Source: Tritonibacter mobilis (GTDB taxonomy: Bacteria; Pseudomonadota; Alphaproteobacteria; Rhodobacterales; Rhodobacteraceae). From it: DNA of 64,000 bases. Every line of letters starts with the position of its first letter. Within the stretch, counting starts at the first letter, position 1. This document shows positions 35,803 to 43,783 of the stretch, one piece after another. The translations under genes were made by a program, and so were the position numbers. The notes below the pieces were generated by a model. That model did no database searches. It worked only from the letters and a program-made list of their open reading frames with translations, and was not told the origin of the DNA. The stretch is taken from positions 25,252 through 89,251 of the forward strand of contig NZ_LNWY01000017.1 in the NCBI RefSeq assembly GCF_001681715.1. Reading direction: 5' to 3'.

Positions 35803-36019
35803 TCTCCTGACGCGGTTCTGATTTCTCAGATCCCATCAGGATACAGGCGCTCATCGGAAGAAATTGTCCAAAGAGGCTCAAACACCCGAAATCAAATATA
35901 GGCGCTTGGCGCCCGAATAAACCGTGCGAAAGCCCGATCCCTCTGTTGCACCTGCCGGTTAGCATAATGCTGTCGCCAGGACAAGGACGGCTCTCCGCGC
36001 ATCTCTAAAATCGTCATAG

Positions 36020-36042
36020 CCCGAGAATGTCAATTTCTCGGG
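36020..36042 (+). promoter_or_regulatory. Stem-loop just upstream of tnsA
   Basis: CCCGAGAA and TTCTCGGG form a perfect 8-bp inverted repeat with a 7-nt spacer, ending 12 bp before the tnsA ATG and next to its ribosome site (gggag). It could be an operator for self-control of transposition or a translation-limiting hairpin. Confidence 0.45.
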
Positions 36043-36054
36043 GTGGGAGAAATC

Positions 36055-36738
36055 ATGTCTGACCTTTCCACCGGCGGCGGCGTCCGCCTGCCCGAACCCA
36101 GCCGCGGCCACCGTGCCACTCAGGTCGGTTCGACCCAACACTTCACCGGCGGTATCGTCCTGGGCTCCGGCTCCGGCTTTCGCACCGGGGTTGAGAGCCA
36201 TCTTGAGGGGCAAGGGGCGCTGTTGCTGGCAGCGCGCCGCGAAGTGCAGGACCTCGTTGAACAAGTCCTTTTCGAGTGGTTCGATGAAGATGGCGAAATC
36301 CACAAGCACTACATCGACCTTGTCGCCACCGAGCGCGACGGCACCGTCATCGGCTATGCCGTGCGTCCCATGGGGCGTGTGAAGGACGCCTATCTGGCGC
36401 AGCTGGCCCGCGTCAAGGAACAGGCCATCGCTCAGGGGGTTCTGGACGACTTCCGTCTGTTCACCGAACGGGATGTCTGCCCGGTCGAGTTCTTCAATGC
36501 CAAGCTCTTCCATTCGGTGCGGCGGCCGGACTGCTTCGGCGATCCCGTGGCCCAGGATGTCGTCGGCCGGATGACCGGCGTCGTCACGATCGAAAGCCTG
36601 GTCGAGCAGACCGGCCTTGACGGGATGGGCTTCCGCGCACTCGTTCGGCTGATCCGGTCCGGGCATCTCCAGATGGTAAGCTATGAGCGTATCAAGCACT
36701 CCAGCTTGGTGTTCAAGGCGAAAGGGGGCTGCGCATGA
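36055..36738 (+). CDS. tnsA: TnsA-like transposase endonuclease subunit with altered active site
   Basis: ATG 36055 follows gggag at good spacing; the product has 227 residues. The fold order follows TnsA: ESHLEGQGALLLAARREVQ (Glu47/Glu51), HKHYIDLVATERDG (Asp88), IGYAVRPMGRVKDAYLAQLA and FRLFTERDV, then a C-terminal helical part. In Tn7 TnsA the third element is IQVKP, with catalytic Gln and Lys; here it is YAVRP, with Ala102 and Arg104. Glu and Asp are kept but the Gln/Lys pair is lost, so 5-prime-strand cutting may be impaired. It leads the tnsA-tnsB-tnsC-tniQ series. Confidence 0.7.
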   Translation: MSDLSTGGGVRLPEPSRGHRATQVGSTQHFTGGIVLGSGSGFRTGVESHLEGQGALLLAARREVQDLVEQVLFEWFDEDGEIHKHYIDLVATERDGTVIGYAVRPMGRVKDAYLAQLARVKEQAIAQGVLDDFRLFTERDVCPVEFFNAKLFHSVRRPDCFGDPVAQDVVGRMTGVVTIESLVEQTGLDGMGFRALVRLIRSGHLQMVSYERIKHSSLVFKAKGGCA

Positions 36739-36959
36739 CCGTTGACCGTTCCCGGAGCACCGATCTGGTTGCGCCGCGCCGCAAGGGCTCCAAACGGGTC
36801 CCTTCCGCACCTGTCGGTCCTGTCGATCACGACACCAGGGCTGCTTGGTGGGGTACGCCTGTTGTTCCGGCTTGGATGATCCTCGACGGAGGCTCGGCTT
36901 TCCGGTGTCAGAAGGGTCTGCAGGTCGCCTCTGATCTGGCCGTAACCCCCGGCGACTGA
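36735..36959 (+). CDS. Small basic open frame coupled to tnsA
   Basis: The ATG at 36735 overlaps the tnsA stop (ATGA), suggesting translational coupling. The 74-residue frame begins MTVDRSRSTDLVAPRRKGSK and is Arg/Lys-rich at the start, with no recognised domain. It is followed by 138 bp to the tnsB start. It might be a genuine small accessory factor or an accident of high GC content. Confidence 0.35.
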   Translation: MTVDRSRSTDLVAPRRKGSKRVPSAPVGPVDHDTRAAWWGTPVVPAWMILDGGSAFRCQKGLQVASDLAVTPGD

Positions 36960-37097
36960 GCCCAGGACGGCAGACGACGCCGTCCGCACCGCAACCCGCA
37001 CTCACTCGACCCATCCCTCTTCCAGGCGGTGCCTTTCGGCGACCGCACTTTCTCCTGCTGCCTTGTGCAGCGCCAAATACCCGAAAAGGACTTTGAA

Positions 37098-39320
37098 ATG
37101 GATCTCTCCTTCACCACCGAAAACTCCCGCTATGCCTTCGGCAGCTTCGACCGTGTCACCGTGGACGGCAGGGCTTTCCGCCTCCACATGGAAACCGAGG
37201 TTGGGGTCGTCATGACTCAGGATGACGATACGGGCTTTTCCCGGCAGTTCTCGCACCAAGATCTTTCCCGCCTGGGAAGCTTGGGCCGGATCCGCGTCGA
37301 GCGGAACTACTTCAACCCGGACGCTGCGCGTAAGCGTCAGCTGGCACATGGCGTATCGCTTTCCGCACTCTCCGGGCGGCCGCTGCGCCGGTTCGTTCGC
37401 AAGGATGCCTATTGCCAGGCGGCAATCGACATGCATCGCGAGAAGCTGCTGAAATTCACTGACGCGTCCATTGAGGCCTCCATGGACATGCTGGTGGGCC
37501 GTGCCGCGCGGTTGGCGTCCAAGTATATCCCTTCTGGAGCCATGAACGTTCTGCCCTCCGAGAACATGGGTGCAGCGCCTAGCCCGCGAACGCTTCGCAG
37601 GTGGCTCGCTGAACGGAACGACCTGAATCTGATCGGGCATCTGGACAACATGGATCGGCGCGGCTGGCGGGGAACGCGGATCAAGCCGGAAGCGGCTGCC
37701 ATCATGCACAGGGAAATCCAAGGGTATCTGTCGCCCGACAAGCCGACGATGCAGCAGATCTATGAAAATGTCGCCTTGGCCATCCATGAGCGCAACGAAC
37801 ACTACACCGAAGAGAACGACCACCTCAGCGTGCCGAGCCGCGAGACGGTGCGCCGGGCGATCCGGGCACTGGACCCGTTTCGCGTGGAAGTTGCCCGCAA
37901 TGGTGAGGCTGCAGCCCGCAAAAGGTTCCGTCCCGTTCTGAATGGTCTCAATGTGACCCGCCCGTTGGAGCGCATCGAGATCGATGAATGGACGGTGGAC
38001 GTCTCGACACTGCTCGAGAGCAGCAACATCTATGGCATGCTCAGCGATGACGAGAAGCGGCAACTCGACCTCTATATCAAAGGGGACGAGAAGGATCCGC
38101 GCTACAAGGGGAAAGCCAGGCGTCGGGACCGCTGGACGCTGACCGCAGCGATCTGCTGTGCCACGCGCTGCATCGTCGGTATGGTCCTGAGCCGATCGGC
38201 GAACTCCGAGGCTGCGGTGCAGCTCCTGCAGATGATCACGACCAACAAGGGGGCGTGGGCGGACGCTGTCGGGGCCCTAACGCCTTGGGACATGCATGGC
38301 ACGCCCGAGTTGATCGTCTTCGATGGTGGCTCTGCCTTCAAGTCGTTGCGCTTCCGCATGGCGGCTGAGGATCTCGGCGTGATGTGGGAGATGGCGATGA
38401 ATGGGGTGCCGGAAAACCGCGGAACGATCGAGCGCGCCTTCAAAACCTTCGGAAGCGACTTCGCGCCGCGTTTGTCGGGTCACACGTTCGCCAGCATCAT
38501 GGAAAAGGGCGATGCGGATCCCGAGAAGCGCGCAGCACTCACCCTGGACGACTTCACCTTCGCGCTGCTGCGTTGGGTGATCGACATCTACCACAACACG
38601 CCCCATCACGGGCTGGGCGGAGAAACCCCTGTGAAAGCGTGGCGTCGCCTAGCGAAGCTGCATGGCGTGACGCCGCCGCCGGACGCGGAGATGATGCGGC
38701 TGTGCTTCGGCCAGGAGCGCGAGTATCGCCTCGACAAGACCGGTATCACCATTCTGGGCGTGCGCTACCAGTCCGAGGAGATGCAAACCTATCTGCGCCG
38801 CGAGCACCCGGAAAAGGTATCCGTGCGCTGGCACCCCAAGGACATCGGCGCCATCTCGGTCAAATGGGGCAAGACCTGGTGCAACGTGCCTGCGCTTGAC
38901 ACTTCTCTGCAGGGCGTCGCTGCCCAGACCTGGCTGACGGCTGTCCGTCATGTCCGCGACGCGAACCCGAAGTCGAACCGCCTCGACAATGTCGCCGTCC
39001 GCGACGCCATCACGGCGATCAAGGCGCGCAATGAGGCCGCGATGGCCGCGGCCGGCCTCAACCTCGAAGACTGGTCCGAGAAACGCTGCGCGAAGGAGGA
39101 GAAGAAGCTGCTGGCCGGCATCGAGTTCGTTGAGCGCAAGGAACTGCGCCAGGTGAAAGACGGGCTCGGCATGGAGATCCCCGCCTCCTCCGAGCTGACC
39201 GTGGCGGCTGAGAAACCCAGCACGCCGGAGACGCCCGCCAAACCCGCGAAGCGGGCGGCCAAAGGGCGCGGCATTACGCCCACCTCGCCCAAATCCAACA
39301 TGACCATCGAGGAGAACTGA
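37098..39320 (+). CDS. tnsB: TnsB-like DDE transposase (Mu/TniA superfamily)
   Basis: The start ATG 37098 has aagga 7 bp upstream. The 740-residue protein has N-terminal DNA-binding domains (about 30-270, including SPRTLRRWLAERND). The RNase H-like catalytic core has Asp296 (IEIDEWTVDVS), Asp409 (LIVFDGGSAFKS) and Glu445 (NRGTIERAFKTF), a spacing of 113 and 35 residues that is normal for this superfamily. A Mu-type C-terminal beta-barrel (about 580-650, YRLDKTGITILGVRYQSEEM) and a charged tail that would contact TnsC follow. It performs 3-prime-end cutting and strand transfer. Confidence 0.9.
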   Translation: MDLSFTTENSRYAFGSFDRVTVDGRAFRLHMETEVGVVMTQDDDTGFSRQFSHQDLSRLGSLGRIRVERNYFNPDAARKRQLAHGVSLSALSGRPLRRFVRKDAYCQAAIDMHREKLLKFTDASIEASMDMLVGRAARLASKYIPSGAMNVLPSENMGAAPSPRTLRRWLAERNDLNLIGHLDNMDRRGWRGTRIKPEAAAIMHREIQGYLSPDKPTMQQIYENVALAIHERNEHYTEENDHLSVPSRETVRRAIRALDPFRVEVARNGEAAARKRFRPVLNGLNVTRPLERIEIDEWTVDVSTLLESSNIYGMLSDDEKRQLDLYIKGDEKDPRYKGKARRRDRWTLTAAICCATRCIVGMVLSRSANSEAAVQLLQMITTNKGAWADAVGALTPWDMHGTPELIVFDGGSAFKSLRFRMAAEDLGVMWEMAMNGVPENRGTIERAFKTFGSDFAPRLSGHTFASIMEKGDADPEKRAALTLDDFTFALLRWVIDIYHNTPHHGLGGETPVKAWRRLAKLHGVTPPPDAEMMRLCFGQEREYRLDKTGITILGVRYQSEEMQTYLRREHPEKVSVRWHPKDIGAISVKWGKTWCNVPALDTSLQGVAAQTWLTAVRHVRDANPKSNRLDNVAVRDAITAIKARNEAAMAAAGLNLEDWSEKRCAKEEKKLLAGIEFVERKELRQVKDGLGMEIPASSELTVAAEKPSTPETPAKPAKRAAKGRGITPTSPKSNMTIEEN

Positions 39321-39322
39321 TC

Positions 39323-40276
39323 ATGGCACAAGCTGATACCGCAAAGGGCGCCCTGGAACGGGTCCGCAGCCTCCACATCGGTTCTGCACGTGATGCCGAG
39401 GCGGCAATGCACACGACGCGCCTTCTTGCTACGGACGAACAAGGGGCGCTGACCCCTGTCGCCAAGCGCTTCACCCGGACCGGGGAAACCCGTGGGGTCA
39501 TGCTGATCGGGGGGCCGGGAAGCGGCAAATCCCATCTGTTGGAGCGCACGCTGTCCAAGCTCACGGTGCTGCAGGAGGGCGAATACGGGCGCCCCCGCTA
39601 TCTCGGATGTTCGGTTCCGAGCCCCGCGACATTCAAGAGTATGATGCTCGCCCTGCTGGCCGAGAGTGGCTACCCCGTTGAGAATTCGCGCAAGGAGGCC
39701 TGGTCGCTCGTGCAGGACCTGCGTCACCGCTTGCAGCTTCTCGGGATTTCGGTGCTCTGGATCGACGAGGCGCAGGATCTCTTCTGCGCGGACCGCAAGT
39801 TGATCCTCAGGGCGCTGAAATCCCTGATGCAGGGTGACGATGCCGTCATCGTGGTCCTGTCCGGCACAGAAGACCTCGCCAAGGTCATTCGCACAGATCC
39901 GCAGGTGCAGCGCAGGTTCACCGCAATGGTGTTGCCCGATCTCGTGGAGCAGGTCGATGGCGACAGTTTTCGTGATGTCATCACGCAGTACTGCGAGAGG
40001 GTGGGGCTCGGGGCACCGACCGAAGTGGATCTAATCGGACGCGTCTTCCACGGGGCGCGCTATCGGTTCGGACGGGCCCTCGAGCTGCTGCTGCAGGCCA
40101 TGGAAATCGCCATCGGGCGCGGCGACGACGACCTGGATATCGGGCATTTCGCGGCGGCCTACGCGATGAACGAGGCCTGCACGGCCGCCGACAACGTCTT
40201 CTACGCTGAAAACTACTGGCTCCTGAAACCCGATGAGGTCGAGGAGGAAGAGCATCCTCGTCGGAAAAAGCGGTGA
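39323..40276 (+). CDS. tnsC: TnsC/TniB-like AAA+ transposition regulator
   Basis: This 317-residue ATPase starts 2 bp after the tnsB stop. It has Walker A GGPGSGKSHLLER near residue 62, Walker B VLWIDEAQDLF near 145, sensor 1 VVLSGTEDL and an arginine-rich lid (VQRRFTAMVLPDL). TnsC-type proteins form ATP-dependent filaments on target DNA and link the TniQ/TnsD target selector to the transposase. Its small size is closer to TniB than to Tn7 TnsC. Confidence 0.9.
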   Translation: MAQADTAKGALERVRSLHIGSARDAEAAMHTTRLLATDEQGALTPVAKRFTRTGETRGVMLIGGPGSGKSHLLERTLSKLTVLQEGEYGRPRYLGCSVPSPATFKSMMLALLAESGYPVENSRKEAWSLVQDLRHRLQLLGISVLWIDEAQDLFCADRKLILRALKSLMQGDDAVIVVLSGTEDLAKVIRTDPQVQRRFTAMVLPDLVEQVDGDSFRDVITQYCERVGLGAPTEVDLIGRVFHGARYRFGRALELLLQAMEIAIGRGDDDLDIGHFAAAYAMNEACTAADNVFYAENYWLLKPDEVEEEEHPRRKKR

Positions 40277-40286
40277 GGGCAGTCTT

Positions 40287-41837
40287 ATGAGTACTCTGTT
40301 TCCCCGGATGCCATTCGTTGATGATGAGACGCCCCTGTCGTGGGCAGCACGGCAGGCAGCGTTGCACACTGGTGGTCGTGTTGCACCATTTCTGACTGAC
40401 ATCGGACTTTCCCTGCCAGACGTAGCGCGGGGTGAAGATGGTTCAGTTCGGCGCCTTTGTGAGAAAGCGGGTTACGATCCAACCCCCGTATTGAACAATA
40501 ACATCAGGGCCATCGGGGGCGGTCGCTATCAGCTACGCAGGCTCGAATTCGCGAAAGAGTTCACGACCGGCGCGTGTACTCGCATCTGTCCTGTTTGTCT
40601 TATGGAAGATCGCGATGGGTGGCGGCACCCCCAAGCAGCTATACGCCACCGGCTCATCTGGCGTTTCAATTCTGTCCGCACCTGTCCAGTTCACGGTGTC
40701 AGCCTGCGCGATTTACGCTCAGGGAAATCGGAGAGTAAGACGCATGAACTGCAGGCTATGAGCACTTTGATCGGTGCAGAGCAACTGCGCACTCCATGTG
40801 GCGTTCGAACCGTCTCTCCGTTGCAGACTTACACTGTGGGACGCTTGGAGGGACAGATCGGTCCAGCGTGGTTGGACGGTCAGAATATCGATCAGGCGGT
40901 GCGTGCAACTGAAATGATTGGCGCGCTCGCGGCTTTTGGCCCAGATAAGAAAGCGTCCGAAATGACGAGTGATATGTGGGACGCTGCAGGGCGCGCCGGA
41001 TGGCCGATTGTCTCTCTCGGGGCAAATGAGGTCCGGGACTACCTTTTGTCGTGCTTAAGACCGATGCACAATGATGGTGTAAGACCGATGAGAGACCTTG
41101 GAATGCTCTACACATGGCTGTCCGCTGGTCGCCACTCCAAAGATCCTGGCCCTGTTCGTGAAGTGCTTCGGGAGGTACTTATTGAGACAACGCCACTCAG
41201 GAAGGGGCAAATGCTGTTGGGAAGGCCGGTTGCGGCCCCCCGCTTTTGCAGCGTCGCTTCAATTGCATTGGCTGAAGGTCTTGATTCAAGGCGCTTGCGG
41301 GACACCCTGAAAGTTGCTGGATTATTGACGCAACATGAGGTCGACCAGAAGAGCAATCGACTAGTGGTTGATTATACCGTTGCGCAAGATCTGATCGACA
41401 TTGTGAAGCACGCGATTCCTATCACGCGCTTGCAGGACGTACTGGGAGCATCCCGTCTACTCATTGAGATCCTCTTGGAAATTGGTCAACTAAGCCGCAC
41501 TCAGGTCCCCTACGCCCTCAAGTGCAAGATTGGAAAAGCAGTTGATGGACGTGGCGTGAAGCCGATTTTGGCTTTTCTTGATGCCAACTGCCCCACAGTA
41601 GACGAGGCACCCGAAGGCTACGTTCACCCATTCCGGAAGACTGGGGACACTGAGAAAAGTCGGGCGCGATTGAAGATTATCCTGGAATTGATGTTTTTGG
41701 GGCATTTGAAACAAGTGTTTCGCGTGACCGGTGAACACGGTTTCGCCGCCTTGGTTGTTGACCCAAATGAAATGCAATCTTTCATCGAATCTCCACCGCC
41801 AGGCCTGCCTCAGGACTCATATTTTTTCATGGGCTGA
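40287..41837 (+). CDS. tniQ: TniQ/TnsD-family target-site selector
   Basis: From ATG 40287 the product has 516 residues. The TniQ domain reads FPRMPFVDDETPLSWAARQA with GRVAPFLTDIGL, then zinc-finger ligands CPVC (Cys101, Cys104) and CPVH (Cys133, His136) around RHRLIWRFNSVRT. The remaining 360 residues are long enough to recognise DNA, as in TnsD, rather than a short CRISPR-linked TniQ; a helix-turn-helix-like run lies at AEGLDSRRLRDTLKVAGLLT. It starts 10 bp after tnsC. The gene is clearly more AT-rich than tnsA-tnsC, as if acquired separately. It ends in a strong terminator. Confidence 0.85.
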   Translation: MSTLFPRMPFVDDETPLSWAARQAALHTGGRVAPFLTDIGLSLPDVARGEDGSVRRLCEKAGYDPTPVLNNNIRAIGGGRYQLRRLEFAKEFTTGACTRICPVCLMEDRDGWRHPQAAIRHRLIWRFNSVRTCPVHGVSLRDLRSGKSESKTHELQAMSTLIGAEQLRTPCGVRTVSPLQTYTVGRLEGQIGPAWLDGQNIDQAVRATEMIGALAAFGPDKKASEMTSDMWDAAGRAGWPIVSLGANEVRDYLLSCLRPMHNDGVRPMRDLGMLYTWLSAGRHSKDPGPVREVLREVLIETTPLRKGQMLLGRPVAAPRFCSVASIALAEGLDSRRLRDTLKVAGLLTQHEVDQKSNRLVVDYTVAQDLIDIVKHAIPITRLQDVLGASRLLIEILLEIGQLSRTQVPYALKCKIGKAVDGRGVKPILAFLDANCPTVDEAPEGYVHPFRKTGDTEKSRARLKIILELMFLGHLKQVFRVTGEHGFAALVVDPNEMQSFIESPPPGLPQDSYFFMG

Positions 41838-41872
41838 GCTCTACGCTGCAATCTTCAGCTGAAAATCCAGCT

Positions 41873-41898
41873 ATGCCGCCTTCGGGCGGCATTTTTTT
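41873..41898 (+). terminator. Rho-independent terminator of the Tn7-like operon
   Basis: ATGCCGCC-TTCG-GGCGGCAT forms a perfect 8-bp stem with a stable UUCG-type tetraloop. The stem end and trailing run give seven consecutive T. It lies 36 bp after the tniQ stop. Confidence 0.9.
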
Positions 41899-41907
41899 GT
41901 CAATTTT

Positions 41908-42114
41908 CGATGGTCATTATCTCTGGGTAAAATGGTCGTTTAGCGGCCTACAAGTGTGGGTCCGATATTTTTTCCTTTACCTACAGTTGCTTGACTCTAA
42001 GGGGGCGTCGTTGATGGACAAGTTCTTGTGGGTTCAACACGCTTGTAGGACCTACTAAAACTTGTCCATTTCCGGGGTTATTTGACCATTCCGGCACAGG
42101 ATTAATGACCATCG
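41908..42114. repeat. Palindromic cluster of six ATGG(T/A)C repeats
   Basis: Three copies point right (cgATGGTCATTA at 41908, aaATGGTCGTTTAG at about 41932, tgATGGACAAGTTC at about 42012). Three point left (their ATGG starts at about 42070, 42090 and 42112, reading AAATGGACAAGTTTT, GGAATGGTCAAATAA and CGATGGTCATTA). The outermost pair is a perfect 12-bp inverted repeat, and CCTACAAG/CTTGTAGG (41947-41954, 42042-42049) is mirrored inside. Such grouped sites are typical of transposase-binding ends or iteron-type controls. TGT at 41898 and ACA at 42096-42098 flank the inner part. Confidence 0.6.
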
Positions 42115-42339
42115 GCTGCGTAGTAGTCGGCGGTTTCTTTTTCAATCAATGGCTTGTGAGGTGAGCGGATTTGCGGCCTTTGATGCGCCGTCGTAGCGCT
42201 CCGCCCTGTTGGGCGCCGTTGACGGCTAGCCGTGCTTTCGGCATCCATCAGGATCAATCCCGGCCGGGTTCTTTCCAACATCCCCCTCAAGCAGAACCTC
42301 TGCCCGAGGGCATGGCGCAACGCGCCAGAAAGGACCCCC

Positions 42340-43437
42340 ATGACGAAAATCAAGTTCATCGATGCCCACTTTTCCGATCCCGACGAGAACGAGTTCGCCC
42401 TCAAGCGCCGCTTCGAGTGGCACCTGCGCAAGCTCCGTGCCCTTCAGGATGGGGTGTCCCCAAAGGTTCCGGGAGACTTTGAAGATGAGTTGCGCTGGAA
42501 CGAGGATCTCATCGCCATACCGCTCTCGGAAAAGGACCGCACCAAGGTGCTACGCCGTGCGCGCCGGGTAATGGGCGCGCGCGCCAAGGTTTCCGGGCTT
42601 AGCCATCTTAGCTCAGATGACCGGCGCGCGCTGGAGGTGTTCCGCTGCGGGGCCGATCTGGTCGGCATCGCCAGCGAACACCGCGCCGATGAGATCGCTG
42701 CAGCCATTCATGCCGAGATGCCCTGGATGGCGGCGGCCACTGACTTCCTCTGGAAAGCGATGCGCCACTCGGTGAGGGTGGGGGAGCCCGGCTTCCGGCT
42801 GCCACCTGTGCTGCTCGATGGGCCTCCGGGGATCGGCAAGAGCGTTTGGTCGCGCGAACTCGGGCGCCATCTCGGGGTGCCGCGGTGTGGCATCGAGGGG
42901 ACCGCAGAGCAGGCCTCCTTTGTCGTCAACGGCTCGCAACGCGGCTGGGGCTCGGCCTTCCCTGGACGGCCCCTGCAGACCATCGTGCAGAGCCTCTGCG
43001 CGAACCCGATCGTGGTGGTCGACGAGATCGAGAAGGCCGGAACACCGACCTCGACCAAGGGGCAGGCCTACGGCTTGGCCGAAGGGCTGCTGCCGCTGCT
43101 CGAACGCTCGTCAGCCGTGGCTTGGAAGTGCCCCTATTACCAGGTCGGCTTCGACATGTCGTGGATCAGCTGGGTCCTGACTTCGAACAGCCTGACGACG
43201 CTTCCGGCCCCCTTCCTGAGCCGCCTGGACATCCTGCGCGTCGCCGGCCCCGGCAAGAGTGATCTCATCTTCTTCGCGGAGCGCGAGGGCGCACGACGAG
43301 GGCTGGGTGGTGCTGCCCTGGGCGCGATATGCGAGGTGATCGACCAGATTGCTGAGGCGCATGAGATCAATCTGCGCCACGTGTCCAGGATGCTGTCGAG
43401 GGCGGAGGCCATGGCAAGCAGCCCACTGTCGCATTGA
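42340..43437 (+). CDS. AAA+ ATPase following the Tn7-like module
   Basis: ATG 42340 has aaagga upstream; the product has 365 residues. The first 130 residues are helical and charged. The ATPase core has Walker A DGPPGIGKSVWSRELG near 164-171, Walker B IVVVDEIEKAG (Asp228), sensor 1 VLTSNSLTTLPAPFLSRLD with an arginine-finger-like R, and a lid. It resembles Lon/ClpX-like AAA cores without a protease domain. It is GC-rich like tnsA-tnsC and lies in the same direction, so it may be cargo or an accessory of that module; its function is not known. Confidence 0.75.
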   Translation: MTKIKFIDAHFSDPDENEFALKRRFEWHLRKLRALQDGVSPKVPGDFEDELRWNEDLIAIPLSEKDRTKVLRRARRVMGARAKVSGLSHLSSDDRRALEVFRCGADLVGIASEHRADEIAAAIHAEMPWMAAATDFLWKAMRHSVRVGEPGFRLPPVLLDGPPGIGKSVWSRELGRHLGVPRCGIEGTAEQASFVVNGSQRGWGSAFPGRPLQTIVQSLCANPIVVVDEIEKAGTPTSTKGQAYGLAEGLLPLLERSSAVAWKCPYYQVGFDMSWISWVLTSNSLTTLPAPFLSRLDILRVAGPGKSDLIFFAEREGARRGLGGAALGAICEVIDQIAEAHEINLRHVSRMLSRAEAMASSPLSH

Positions 43438-43783
43438 GTGGTTGATGCGAGCGCGCCTTAGGTCGGCCAAGACCAAAGCAGTGGCTTGGGCTGATGGCTG
43501 CAGCTGGCGGGGGGCAGCCCAAGCGGCATTCCTGCAAGACGCAATTTTACGCCAGGCGCCGACACGAAACGGCGGGAAGCAGACCTTCTCCGCATATGCA
43601 TTATGATCTTCTTGGATTTGCCATAGCTGACGTTCGCTTCGGGTGACTTTGGAGGCTTCCCCATGATTTCCCTCAAAGGCAATGGATACAAAGACAATGC
43701 AAGCAACAAAGTTCGGGTACGCTCAGGCGGATACGGAGCGAGGCTTGAGGCACTGAATGATCAATCTGCGGAGGCTTCACTCG
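43438..43783. other. Gene-free stretch before the IS5 element
   Basis: No supported gene is seen; open frames here are short and lack signatures. No copy of the six-repeat cluster or of the tnsA-side repeats was found. Confidence 0.4.

Larger units (their letters stand above)
41838..42339. other. Regulatory/structural stretch between tniQ and the AAA gene
   Basis: No gene is supported in these 500 bp. They contain the tniQ terminator (41873-41898), the palindromic cluster of six short repeats (41908-42114), and then a GC-rich leader before the AAA+ ATPase. Confidence 0.6.

Noticed and set aside
35959..37014. Leftward frame of 351 residues over tnsA
   Set aside because: It has no family signature and mirrors the high-GC tnsA gene, which has TnsA-type motifs and a ribosome site.
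37002..38063. Leftward 353-residue frame over tnsB
   Set aside because: It is a high-GC shadow of the tnsB DNA-binding region; no recognisable domain or start context.
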